NCBI GenBank assembly: GCA_009927705.1
Contig: RFMK01000154.1
Span: 1-15,927, forward strand
Direction: 5' to 3'
Length of the DNA stretch: 15,927 bases
DNA from: Actinomycetota bacterium
GTDB lineage: Bacteria > Actinomycetota > Actinomycetes > Nanopelagicales > Nanopelagicaceae
The notes beneath the pieces were generated by a model that made no database searches, was not told the origin of the DNA, and was given only the letters and a program-made list of their open reading frames with translations. The first letter of the stretch is position 1. The number at the start of each line of letters is the position of its first letter. The position numbers were made by a program, and so were the translations under genes. Below, in pieces: positions 1 to 7,213 of this stretch.

Positions 1-411
1 GTCGAATGAAACGTAGTACGACGCAGAACCGTTCAATGTAAGACGGTCGTAGTCGATTGTTGGGACACCTTGCGCAGCTGCCTTATCTTGAACAGCCTTT
101 GCAGATTCTGAGTCAAGGTTTACGAGAATGAGAACCTTGGCACCTGCAGACAACATTTGGTCTGCGATGGTTTGGAATGCAGCCTTGTCACCATTTGCGT
201 TCTGGATATCAGCCTTCACGCCAGCAGCATCGAATGCAGCTTGTAGGAATCCGCGGTCAGCAGTTTCCCAACGAGCAGACGAAGCAGCATCTGGAAGAAT
301 GACGCCAACAAAGCCATCAGCGGAACCTTCATCTGATGAGCTTGAGCAGCCGGTGAGAATGAGAGCGAACGCTGCAACAACTGCAGAGATCGCGAGACGG
401 CGCTTTGACAT
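1..411 (-). CDS. Sugar (xylose-type) ABC transporter substrate-binding lipoprotein, N-terminal part only
   Basis: This gene reads leftward from an ATG at 411-409 and runs off the window edge, leaving 137 residues. The protein starts with a lipoprotein signal: a basic start (MSKRR), a hydrophobic stretch, then the lipobox LTGC with Cys22 as the lipidated residue, followed by a serine-rich linker. After that it matches the first lobe of the XylF/ChvE-like periplasmic-binding-protein family: VGVILPD near residue 35, a DRGFLQAA segment, NGDKAAF, then AKVLILVNLDSESA and YDRLTLN...YYVSFD near the edge. Such proteins capture xylose or related sugars outside the membrane and deliver them to an ABC permease. 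A possible ribosome site, AAAGG, lies 12 bases before the ATG. It is divergent from argS. The exact sugar cannot be decided, and the rest of the transporter should lie further left. The family call is solid; the substrate is inference. Confidence 0.88.
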   Translation of the reverse strand, partial: MSKRRLAISAVVAAFALILTGCSSSSDEGSADGFVGVILPDAASSARWETADRGFLQAAFDAAGVKADIQNANGDKAAFQTIADQMLSAGAKVLILVNLDSESAKAVQDKAAAQGVPTIDYDRLTLNGSASYYVSFD

Positions 412-642
412 ATTTATTAGATACCTTTCGAAAGTAGTTCATAAATGAACCGCGAGGGCGGTTCACCGTGTCGAAACCTACTTTTTGTGGCCAATATTCG
501 GAAGGCTTTTTCTCAGTATTTGGTCGGTCCGGACATAACATCTTGGTAACAAGACCGATCCCAGTGGTCGAAATTGAGCGTGAAATATCGGGAACAGAGC
601 ACTTGGCCCGCGGAGAAGGGTCGGGTCGGTAGCCTTCTCTAG
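412..642. promoter_or_regulatory. Divergent intergenic region between the sugar-binding lipoprotein gene and argS
   Basis: These 231 bases hold no credible gene. On the minus strand a candidate promoter for the sugar-binding lipoprotein is TTCCGA (503-498), a 17-base spacer, then TAGGTT (480-475). It would start transcription just before the inverted repeat at 446-465. On the plus strand a TAGCCT hexamer at 630-635 lies 7 bases before the argS GTG. A 7-bp stem, GAGAAGG with CCTTCTC, lies just upstream of the argS start (about 613-639). A GTCCGGAC palindrome (527-534) and a CTTTCGAAAG palindrome (425-434) are also visible. All promoter calls are weak matches made by eye. Confidence 0.35.
446..465. 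repeat. Perfect inverted repeat, candidate operator of the sugar-binding lipoprotein gene
   Basis: TGAACCGC at 446-453 and GCGGTTCA at 458-465 are perfect 8-base arms around GAGG. The repeat lies 35-54 bases upstream of the lipoprotein start, directly downstream of the candidate minus-strand promoter, where a repressor would block transcription. It could equally be a hairpin in the 5' leader. Sugar-uptake genes are commonly controlled by LacI- or ROK-type repressors that bind such palindromes, but no regulator gene is visible here, so its role is inference. Confidence 0.4.
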
Positions 643-2361
643 GTGTCCGCACCGCATTCCTCCTCAGACTCCTTTCTCGAAGGGGCCGCCCCGCATGAGG
701 CGCTTGCTGCGGCTATCCAGGCGGCCATCCGCGACTCTGTGAGCGAGGGAGCAATCTCCTCCGAGGTACTCGAAGCGCCAGCTCTAGCAAATGTTACTTT
801 GGAGCGGCCGAAGAATCGTGACCACGGTGATTATGCAACGTCGATTGCGTTGGCATTAGCAAAAGTTGCCAACAAATCTCCGCGCGAGATTGCAGAACTT
901 ATTCAACGAGGACTTTCTAGTCATTCAACAATTGAGAAGATCGAGATTGCTGGACCGGGTTTTATCAATTTCACTCTGGCAAAGTCTTCTCAAGGCGCAG
1001 TCGTTCGAAATATTCTCAATGAAGGCGCTAAGTTCGGTGAAGTTACGATTCTTCAAGGCAAAAAAATCAATCTTGAATTCATTAGCGCCAATCCAACTGG
1101 TCCACTTCATTTAGGCCATACGCGTTGGGCAGCAGTCGGCGATGCTCTTGCGAGCGTGCTGGCCGCCGGCGGCGCACATGTCACGCGAGAGTTTTACATC
1201 AACGATCGTGGAACTCAGATGGAACTCTTTGGCGCATCGTTACGTGCCGCAGCTCGTGGTGAAGCGCGGCCAGAAGATGGTTATCAAGGTGATTACATCA
1301 ACGAGCTTGCTGCCTTGATACTTGCTCAACATCCAGAATATAAAGAGTTAGATGAAGCTAAAGGTATTCCAGCATTTCGTGAAGCCGGATATGCCTTGCA
1401 ACTTCAACAACAGAAAGATGTTTTAAAGAATTTCGGAACTCACTTTGATGTGTGGTTCTCTGAGCGTTCTCTGCACGCCGGAGATGCGCTGACCACAGCA
1501 CTGGAAACTCTCAAGTCACAAGGCCATGTTTTCGAAGCAGAAGGTGCGACATGGCTACGCACCACTGATTTTGGCGATGATAAAGATCGAGTCTTAGTGA
1601 AATCTGGGGGAGAGCTCACCTATTTCTCATCCGATACTGCGTATTACTTGGATAAGCGCCGTCGGGGCTTCGATATTTGTATCTACATGCTGGGCGCTGA
1701 TCACCATGGGTATGTGGGTCGTTTGAAGGCGACCGCAGCATGCGCTGGAGATGATTCCGAATACAACATCCATGTTTTGATCGGACAACTGGTCAAAATC
1801 ATGGAAGGTGGGCAAGAGCTCAAACTTTCAAAACGCGCAGGAACGATTATCACGTTAGAAGAGTTAGTGGAGAAAGTTGGCGTAGACGCCGCTCGATACA
1901 CACTAATTCGCTATCCCGTCGATACTCCGATGGTGCTCGATATTGATCTGCTGAAGAAGCGCACAAACGATAATCCGGTGTTCTATGTGCAATATGCACA
2001 TGCTCGTATCTCTGCTGTATTGCGCAATGCTGATGAATTGGGTCTTGTATATGGAGTAGATGTTTACAAACCAGAGTTACTGACGCATGACCGCGAACGT
2101 GAGTTGCTGGGTGGACTTGCTGAATTCCCGCGCGTTATTGCAACAGCTGCCGAACTTCGCCAACCACATCGTGTTGCGCGTTACATCGAAGAATTAGCAT
2201 CTCTGTATCACGGCTTTTATAACGATTGCCGAGTTCTGCCTATGGGTGATGAGAAAGCAACTGATATCCATGCTTCACGTGCAACTCTCTGTGCGGCAAC
2301 GCGACAAGTCATCAAGAATGGACTTACGCTTCTAGGCGTGAGCGCGCCGGAGCGGATGTAG
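643..2361 (+). CDS. argS: Arginyl-tRNA synthetase
   Basis: Class I aminoacyl-tRNA synthetase that charges tRNA-Arg with arginine in the cytoplasm. The 572-residue protein has the ArgRS N-terminal tRNA-binding domain (ERPKNRDHGDYATS near residue 54), the HIGH signature as HLGH at residues 156-159 inside ANPTGPLHLGHTRW, and the KMSKS-like loop KLSKR at 394-398. The C-terminal anticodon-binding domain ends in GVSAPERM, the usual ArgRS C-terminus. The start is GTG at 643. I see no Shine-Dalgarno sequence before it, and no other in-frame start is available before residue 33. The first 15 or so Ser-rich residues are additional compared with the mycobacterial enzyme as I remember it. A TAGCCT hexamer 7 bases upstream suggests a leaderless transcript. 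lysA follows after 2 bases, so argS probably heads the lysine-threonine operon, an arrangement conserved in Actinobacteria. Confidence 0.96.
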   Translation: MSAPHSSSDSFLEGAAPHEALAAAIQAAIRDSVSEGAISSEVLEAPALANVTLERPKNRDHGDYATSIALALAKVANKSPREIAELIQRGLSSHSTIEKIEIAGPGFINFTLAKSSQGAVVRNILNEGAKFGEVTILQGKKINLEFISANPTGPLHLGHTRWAAVGDALASVLAAGGAHVTREFYINDRGTQMELFGASLRAAARGEARPEDGYQGDYINELAALILAQHPEYKELDEAKGIPAFREAGYALQLQQQKDVLKNFGTHFDVWFSERSLHAGDALTTALETLKSQGHVFEAEGATWLRTTDFGDDKDRVLVKSGGELTYFSSDTAYYLDKRRRGFDICIYMLGADHHGYVGRLKATAACAGDDSEYNIHVLIGQLVKIMEGGQELKLSKRAGTIITLEELVEKVGVDAARYTLIRYPVDTPMVLDIDLLKKRTNDNPVFYVQYAHARISAVLRNADELGLVYGVDVYKPELLTHDRERELLGGLAEFPRVIATAAELRQPHRVARYIEELASLYHGFYNDCRVLPMGDEKATDIHASRATLCAATRQVIKNGLTLLGVSAPERM

Positions 2362-2363
2362 AT

Positions 2364-3707
2364 ATGAAAAGCGAACTCAACTCAAAGATTTGGTCTAACT
2401 CTGCGCGACGTGACAACGGCGCGATCACTATCGGCGGATGCTCGGTCATCGAATTAGCGGAACAATTTGGAACACCGGCTTTCATCATCGATGAGGCTGA
2501 TTTCAAAGCACGAGCCAAACAATGGAAATCTGGTCTTGATCGATATTTCGCGACCAACGCAGGAACTGCCTATTACGCGGCAAAAGCCTTTATTTCTAGG
2601 GATGTTGCTCGATGGGTGGCAGAAGCAGGCTTGGGCTTGGATGTTTGTACGGGCGGGGAGTTAGCGGTCGCAATCGCAGCAGAATTCCCACCACAACACA
2701 TCGAGATGCATGGAAACAATAAATCCGAAAGAGAGATCTCAGAAGCGATTGATTATCGAGTTGGAGTAATTGTTCTTGACTCACTTCAAGAGATTGATCG
2801 AGTCGCTCGAATTGCACATGCAAAAGGTGTAGTTCAAAGAGTTTTAATTCGTCTCACAACAGGAGTTGAGGCACACACTCATGAATCAATCAAGACGGCA
2901 CATGAAGATGTGAAATTTGGTTTCTCCATGGCATCGGGCGCTGCTTGGGACGCCGTTCTTTCTGTTTCAAAACATGAGTCACTGCAACTTATTGGTTTCC
3001 ATGCTCATATTGGTTCACAGATTTTCGCCACGGATGCATTCGAAACCTCGGCCGAACGATTGATATCGATGGTAGTCAAATATAAGAATGAATTCGGCAC
3101 TGAAATTACCGACCTCAATCTCGGTGGTGGTTACGGAATTGCGTACACGGAGAGCGATGAACCAATCACTCCAGAATTTGCGCTAGAGCGACTTTCGACC
3201 GTCGTGAATGAGAGTTGCAAGAAAAACGGAATTTCAAGTCCAAAGATTTCGTTCGAACCTGGACGGGCCATTGTCGGTCCTTCAATGACCACAATCTATG
3301 AAGTTGGCACCACTAAAGAAGTTCGTTTAGAAGATGGATCGACCCGTTGGTACATCTCGGTGGATGGCGGAATGAGTGACAATATTCGTCCTGGTCTTTA
3401 CGATGCGGAATACTCCATCACGCTTGCAAATCGAGTTAGTAGCGCAGACTTACGGAGATCGCGAATCGTTGGAAAACATTGCGAAACGGGAGATATTGTC
3501 ATTAAGGATGTCCAACTCCCGAGCGACATCGTTCCTGGTGATTTACTCGCGGTTCCAGCAACCGGCGCATATGGTCGAAGCATGGCCAGTAACTACAACC
3601 ATATGGTCCGTCCTCCCGTGATTTCCGTCCTGAACAAAGAGGCGCGCATCATGGTTCGACGCGAAACCTATGCCGACCTTCTAGCCTTGGAGATTGATGA
3701 TGACTAA
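2364..3707 (+). CDS. lysA: Diaminopimelate decarboxylase
   Basis: PLP enzyme of the alanine-racemase fold that decarboxylates meso-diaminopimelate to L-lysine, the last step of lysine synthesis. The 447-residue length is normal for actinobacterial LysA. Visible landmarks are the PLP lysine K74 in YYAAKAF, the cofactor-contact HAHIGSQ (213-219), the glycine-rich phosphate loop GGGYG (254-258), EPGR (298-301), the cross-subunit active-site motif CETGD (373-377, more often CESGD) and Tyr403 in ATGAYG. The start is the ATG 2 bases after the argS stop; GGAG at about 2350 is a loosely spaced ribosome site. The 3' end overlaps the start of hom, suggesting coupled translation of the lysine branch enzyme and the threonine branch enzyme. 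No regulatory leader is visible between argS and lysA. Confidence 0.97.
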   Translation: MKSELNSKIWSNSARRDNGAITIGGCSVIELAEQFGTPAFIIDEADFKARAKQWKSGLDRYFATNAGTAYYAAKAFISRDVARWVAEAGLGLDVCTGGELAVAIAAEFPPQHIEMHGNNKSEREISEAIDYRVGVIVLDSLQEIDRVARIAHAKGVVQRVLIRLTTGVEAHTHESIKTAHEDVKFGFSMASGAAWDAVLSVSKHESLQLIGFHAHIGSQIFATDAFETSAERLISMVVKYKNEFGTEITDLNLGGGYGIAYTESDEPITPEFALERLSTVVNESCKKNGISSPKISFEPGRAIVGPSMTTIYEVGTTKEVRLEDGSTRWYISVDGGMSDNIRPGLYDAEYSITLANRVSSADLRRSRIVGKHCETGDIVIKDVQLPSDIVPGDLLAVPATGAYGRSMASNYNHMVRPPVISVLNKEARIMVRRETYADLLALEIDDD

Positions 3708-4995
3708 TTCGAAGAATCTCAAAGTTGGAATGCTCGGTTGTGGCGTTGTCGGCTCCAATGTCGCGCGCTTATTGCATGAAGATTCGGGCGATTTCGCCGC
3801 TCGCTCTGGAGCAACGTTGACCCTTGCGAAAGTTGCGGTCAAGAATGTTTCAGCAAAGCGGGATCATGTTCCAGCTTCAATCATCACAAGTGATGCTCTC
3901 TCTGTCGTGAATGATCCTTCCATCGACATCATCATTGAGGTGATGGGTGGAATTGAACCTGCACGCGAAATGCTTCTTGCTGCAATAAAGAATGGCAAGT
4001 CAGTCATCACTGCAAATAAAGCGCTTCTTGGACTCCACGGCGCTGAACTATTCGAAGCAGCGGATAAGAATGGCGTCGATTTGTATTACGAAGCCGCTGT
4101 TGGTGGCGCCATTCCAATCTTGAGACCGCTACGGGAATCAATTGTCGGTGATCATGTGCATCGCGTTATGGGAATCGTCAACGGCACCACTAATTACATT
4201 CTGACGAAGATGGATGAAGAGGGAAGTGCATTTGCTGATGTGCTCAAAGAGGCACAAGCACTAGGTTTTGCAGAAGCAGATCCGACTGCAGATATCGAAG
4301 GTCATGATGCTGCAGCCAAAGCGGCGATTCTTGCTGGTCTCGCCTTCCACACTCGAGTGACCACAAAAGATGTGTCGTGTGAGGGAATTTCAAAGATCTC
4401 TGCACGGGACGTAGCGGTAGCGCGCGAGATGGACCATGTCATCAAACTTCTTGCAATCGCCGAACTCACCGCCGACCAACAAGTTTCTGTCCGCGTCCAT
4501 CCAACTCTCATTTCTCGCCAACATCCATTGGCCTCTGTTCGTAATGCCTTCAACGCAGTATTCGTTGAAGCAGAATCTGCCGGAGAGTTGATGTTCTACG
4601 GTCGTGGAGCTGGCGGCGCCCCAACCGCAAGCGCAGTACTGGGGGATTTGATTGCTATTGCTCGCAATAAAACCAACGGTGGCGAAGGGCATGGCGAGAG
4701 TGATTACGCGGAAATTTCTATTGCACCTTTAGATAACGTGAAATCTCGTTACCTCATCAGGCTCGACGTCGCTGACAAACCAGGTGTTTTGGCGACCGTC
4801 GCCCAACTCTTTGCCTCCAATAGCGTCTCCATTGAGACCGTTCGCCAATCCGGACGTGGTGACAGCGCTGAACTTATTGTTGCAACACACTCTGCTCCAG
4901 AATCGTCACTGAAGAAAACTGTTGAGGCCTTAGCAAAGAGCGATGTGGTCAAGAAAGTAGAGAGCGTTTTGCATATAGAAAGTAGTTCTCGATGA
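3700..4995 (+). CDS. hom: Homoserine dehydrogenase, with C-terminal ACT domain
   Basis: Reduces aspartate-4-semialdehyde to homoserine with NAD(P)H, the entry into threonine and methionine synthesis. The 431-residue protein has an N-terminal Rossmann motif (G13-C-G15-V-V-G18), the conserved lysine K107 in TANKALL, and the family signature GFAEADPTADIEGHDAAAK with catalytic D203 and K207. A C-terminal ACT domain starts near Y351 (YLIRLDVADKPGV) and is the usual seat of threonine feedback inhibition. It is monofunctional, with no aspartokinase fused. Two ATGs are adjacent (3697 and 3700); I chose 3700 because GGAG at 3689-3692 then has a 7-base spacer. The gene overlaps the lysA end by 8 bases and shares ATGA with thrC, so translational coupling on both sides is likely. 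Confidence 0.96.
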   Translation: MTNSKNLKVGMLGCGVVGSNVARLLHEDSGDFAARSGATLTLAKVAVKNVSAKRDHVPASIITSDALSVVNDPSIDIIIEVMGGIEPAREMLLAAIKNGKSVITANKALLGLHGAELFEAADKNGVDLYYEAAVGGAIPILRPLRESIVGDHVHRVMGIVNGTTNYILTKMDEEGSAFADVLKEAQALGFAEADPTADIEGHDAAAKAAILAGLAFHTRVTTKDVSCEGISKISARDVAVAREMDHVIKLLAIAELTADQQVSVRVHPTLISRQHPLASVRNAFNAVFVEAESAGELMFYGRGAGGAPTASAVLGDLIAIARNKTNGGEGHGESDYAEISIAPLDNVKSRYLIRLDVADKPGVLATVAQLFASNSVSIETVRQSGRGDSAELIVATHSAPESSLKKTVEALAKSDVVKKVESVLHIESSSR

Positions 4996-6083
4996 CGCCG
5001 CTGAGAAATCCATTTAAGAAAAAGGGCGCACATCAATGGCGAGGTGTGATTGAGGAATACCGCCATCGTCTTCCAGTCTCCAAGAAAACTCCGGTTGTCA
5101 CATTATGCGAGGGCGGAACGCCGCTGATCTATGCCTGCGTTCTCTCTGAGATGTTGAACAATCAAGTGTGGTTGAAATTCGAAGGCGCAAATCCCACTGG
5201 CTCTTTCAAAGATCGCGGCATGACAATGGCGATCTCGAAAGCCGCAGAAGATGGTGCGCGCGCCGTGATTTGTGCGTCAACTGGAAACACAAGCGCTAGC
5301 GCTGCTGCTTATGCAACGAAAGCAGGAATGACCCCAGTTGTTCTCGTTCCCGAAGGCAAGATTGCAATGGGCAAACTTGCTCAAGCAATCGCACATGGCT
5401 CGAAGCTTCTCCAAGTTGATGGAAACTTTGATGACTGCTTGAACTTGGCGCGCGAACTCTCGGAGAAATATCCAGTCTCACTTGTGAATTCTGTTAATCC
5501 ATTCCGAATCGAAGGTCAGAAAACTGGATCCTTTGAAGTTGTCGATGCACTTGGTTTTGCGCCCGATATTCATGCTCTTCCAGTTGGAAACGCTGGAAAT
5601 ATCACCGCGTACTGGAAGGGCTATAAAGAATACAAAAAAGATGGAATTTCGAATTCACTTCCACAAATGTGGGGCTTCCAAGCTGCGGGCGCTGCACCGA
5701 TTGTTCTTGGCGAAGTTGTGAAGAACCCAGAGACGATTGCAACCGCAATTCGCATCGGAAACCCCGCGTCATGGTCACAAGCGGTTGATGCGCGCGATAG
5801 TTCTGGTGGCGTGATTGATTCAGTTACCGATGAAGAGATCTTGAGCGCATATCGACTTGTTGCCGCGAAAGAGGGAGTCTTTGTCGAACCTTCAAGCGCA
5901 GCGGGTATCGCAGGATTGATTAAATACAAGGCGCAAGGAAAATTGCCGAAGGATAAGAAGATTGTCATCACGGTTACTGGAAATGGTTTGAAAGATGTCC
6001 AATGGGTGCTCGATGGCGCAGATAAACCAACTGTGATTCCAGTAGATGTACGTAAAGCAGCCGAAGTGATTGGCTTGGCGTAG
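4992..6083 (+). CDS. thrC: Threonine synthase
   Basis: PLP enzyme of fold type II that converts O-phosphohomoserine to L-threonine. The 363-residue protein is the short form typical of Actinobacteria and Bacillus, without the long N-terminal domain of the E. coli type. Landmarks are the substrate loop GGTPL (41-45), the PLP lysine K73 in NPTGSFKDRG, the phosphate-ester contact ASTGNTSASAAAYA, the glycine-rich PLP-phosphate loop PVGNAGN, and EPSSAAGIAG near the C-terminus. The start ATG overlaps the hom stop as ATGA; only a weak GAAAG precedes it, so translation is probably coupled to hom. thrB starts 2 bases after its stop. The enzyme uses the product of the next gene, so the order hom-thrC-thrB covers the pathway from semialdehyde to threonine. 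Confidence 0.96.
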   Translation: MTPLRNPFKKKGAHQWRGVIEEYRHRLPVSKKTPVVTLCEGGTPLIYACVLSEMLNNQVWLKFEGANPTGSFKDRGMTMAISKAAEDGARAVICASTGNTSASAAAYATKAGMTPVVLVPEGKIAMGKLAQAIAHGSKLLQVDGNFDDCLNLARELSEKYPVSLVNSVNPFRIEGQKTGSFEVVDALGFAPDIHALPVGNAGNITAYWKGYKEYKKDGISNSLPQMWGFQAAGAAPIVLGEVVKNPETIATAIRIGNPASWSQAVDARDSSGGVIDSVTDEEILSAYRLVAAKEGVFVEPSSAAGIAGLIKYKAQGKLPKDKKIVITVTGNGLKDVQWVLDGADKPTVIPVDVRKAAEVIGLA

Positions 6084-6085
6084 AA

Positions 6086-7033
6086 ATGTCACGCGGATTC
6101 AAAGATCGTCTCACTTACAAAGCAACTCCCATTCAAGTTCAAGTACCAGCCAGTGCCGCAAACCTTGGACCAGGTTTTGATGCGCTAGCGCTCGCATTGG
6201 AGTTGCGCGATATTTATGTGGCGCAGATTCTGGATGAAGAGGGATTTGATGTTGATGTAACAGGTGAAGGCGCGGATGAAGTGAAGAAAGATGGAAAGCA
6301 TCTTGTCATCAAAGCGATGATGGCTGGTTTTGAATTCATGGGCGGAAAACCACGAGGCATTGCACTACGCGCGCTTAATGCGATTCCACATGGACGTGGA
6401 CTTGGATCATCGGCCGCCGCAATCGTTGGTGGATTGTCGCTAGCTCGTGGACTTGTTCTTTCCGGCAATAACTTAATGAGCGATGATGACTTGATTGCAC
6501 TCGCAACCGATATGGAAGGCCATCCAGATAACATCGCCGCTGCCGCACTTGGTGGTGCGACTATCTCGTGGATGGAAGACCGAGCCAGCGTTGCTACCGG
6601 ATGTGCCTCACGATTCTCTGTTGATCCCTCGGTGCGTGCGCTTGTTTTCTTGCCACACACTCAACTTTCGACTGGCAAAGCTCGTCGCATGTTGCCGGAA
6701 ACAGTTCCGCACAAGGATGCCGCAATCAATGCAGGTCGAGCAGCCCTTCTTGTTCATGCGCTCTCGGTTCGTCCTGAATTACTTTTCGCGGCCACCGAAG
6801 ATCATCTCCACCAGGAATATCGCCGTGAGGCGATGCCACGTTCTGTTGATTTGGTTCGCAAACTTCGTGGCGCAGGAGTGGCGGCGATGATTTCTGGCGC
6901 TGGACCTTCAGTTTTAGTCCTTCACTCGGGCACGAACGCTGAACACGATGACATCGTGAAGAGCGCAGGGGAGCACTTCACTCCGATGGATCTCGAGGTG
7001 GCAACCACAGGCGCGACCGTCGCAAACGCTTGA
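6086..7033 (+). CDS. thrB: Homoserine kinase
   Basis: GHMP-family kinase that phosphorylates homoserine with ATP, providing the substrate for ThrC. The 315-residue protein shows the three GHMP motifs: N-terminal VPASAANLGPGFDALALAL (residues about 20-38), the ATP-phosphate loop PHGRGLGSSAAA starting at P101, and the C-terminal MISGAGPSVLVL. Length is normal for the family. It starts 2 bases after thrC without a clear Shine-Dalgarno sequence, which again points to coupling. It is the last gene of the argS-lysA-hom-thrC-thrB run; a 180-base gap without an obvious intrinsic terminator separates it from rho. Confidence 0.96.
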   Translation: MSRGFKDRLTYKATPIQVQVPASAANLGPGFDALALALELRDIYVAQILDEEGFDVDVTGEGADEVKKDGKHLVIKAMMAGFEFMGGKPRGIALRALNAIPHGRGLGSSAAAIVGGLSLARGLVLSGNNLMSDDDLIALATDMEGHPDNIAAAALGGATISWMEDRASVATGCASRFSVDPSVRALVFLPHTQLSTGKARRMLPETVPHKDAAINAGRAALLVHALSVRPELLFAATEDHLHQEYRREAMPRSVDLVRKLRGAGVAAMISGAGPSVLVLHSGTNAEHDDIVKSAGEHFTPMDLEVATTGATVANA

Positions 7034-7213
7034 TTTCCGCGGTTCATCTGCCGATTTGTGCCTTTATTTAGGAGGCTGGTAGATTTCAGACTCGTTGGGC
7101 GGTATCTGAGCCCACAGTCTCTAAAGTAAAACCGCTCAAAAGTAACAAAGTTTGAAATCCCCATACGAATCAACACCACAAGACCTCGTGATAGGTCTGG
7201 AAAAGAAACATAC
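7034..7213 (+). promoter_or_regulatory. rho promoter region and leader
   Basis: There is no gene in this gap. A candidate promoter is TTGTGC (7056-7061), an 18-base spacer, then TAGATT (7080-7085), which would give a leader of about 120 bases. The leader contains two small hairpins: TGGGC (7096-7100) with GCCCA (7110-7114), and AGACCT (7181-7186) with AGGTCT (7193-7198), the latter ending 15 bases before the rho ATG, beside the weak ribosome site GGAAAAG. rho is known to be autoregulated through its leader in E. coli. Whether this leader does so is inference. No T-rich terminator for the upstream operon is visible. Confidence 0.35.

Noticed and set aside
329..652. Minus-strand open frame of 107 codons across the argS upstream region.
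   Set aside because: It overlaps the start of the lipoprotein gene and of argS, has no family resemblance and has a composition like random sequence; it is a chance frame.
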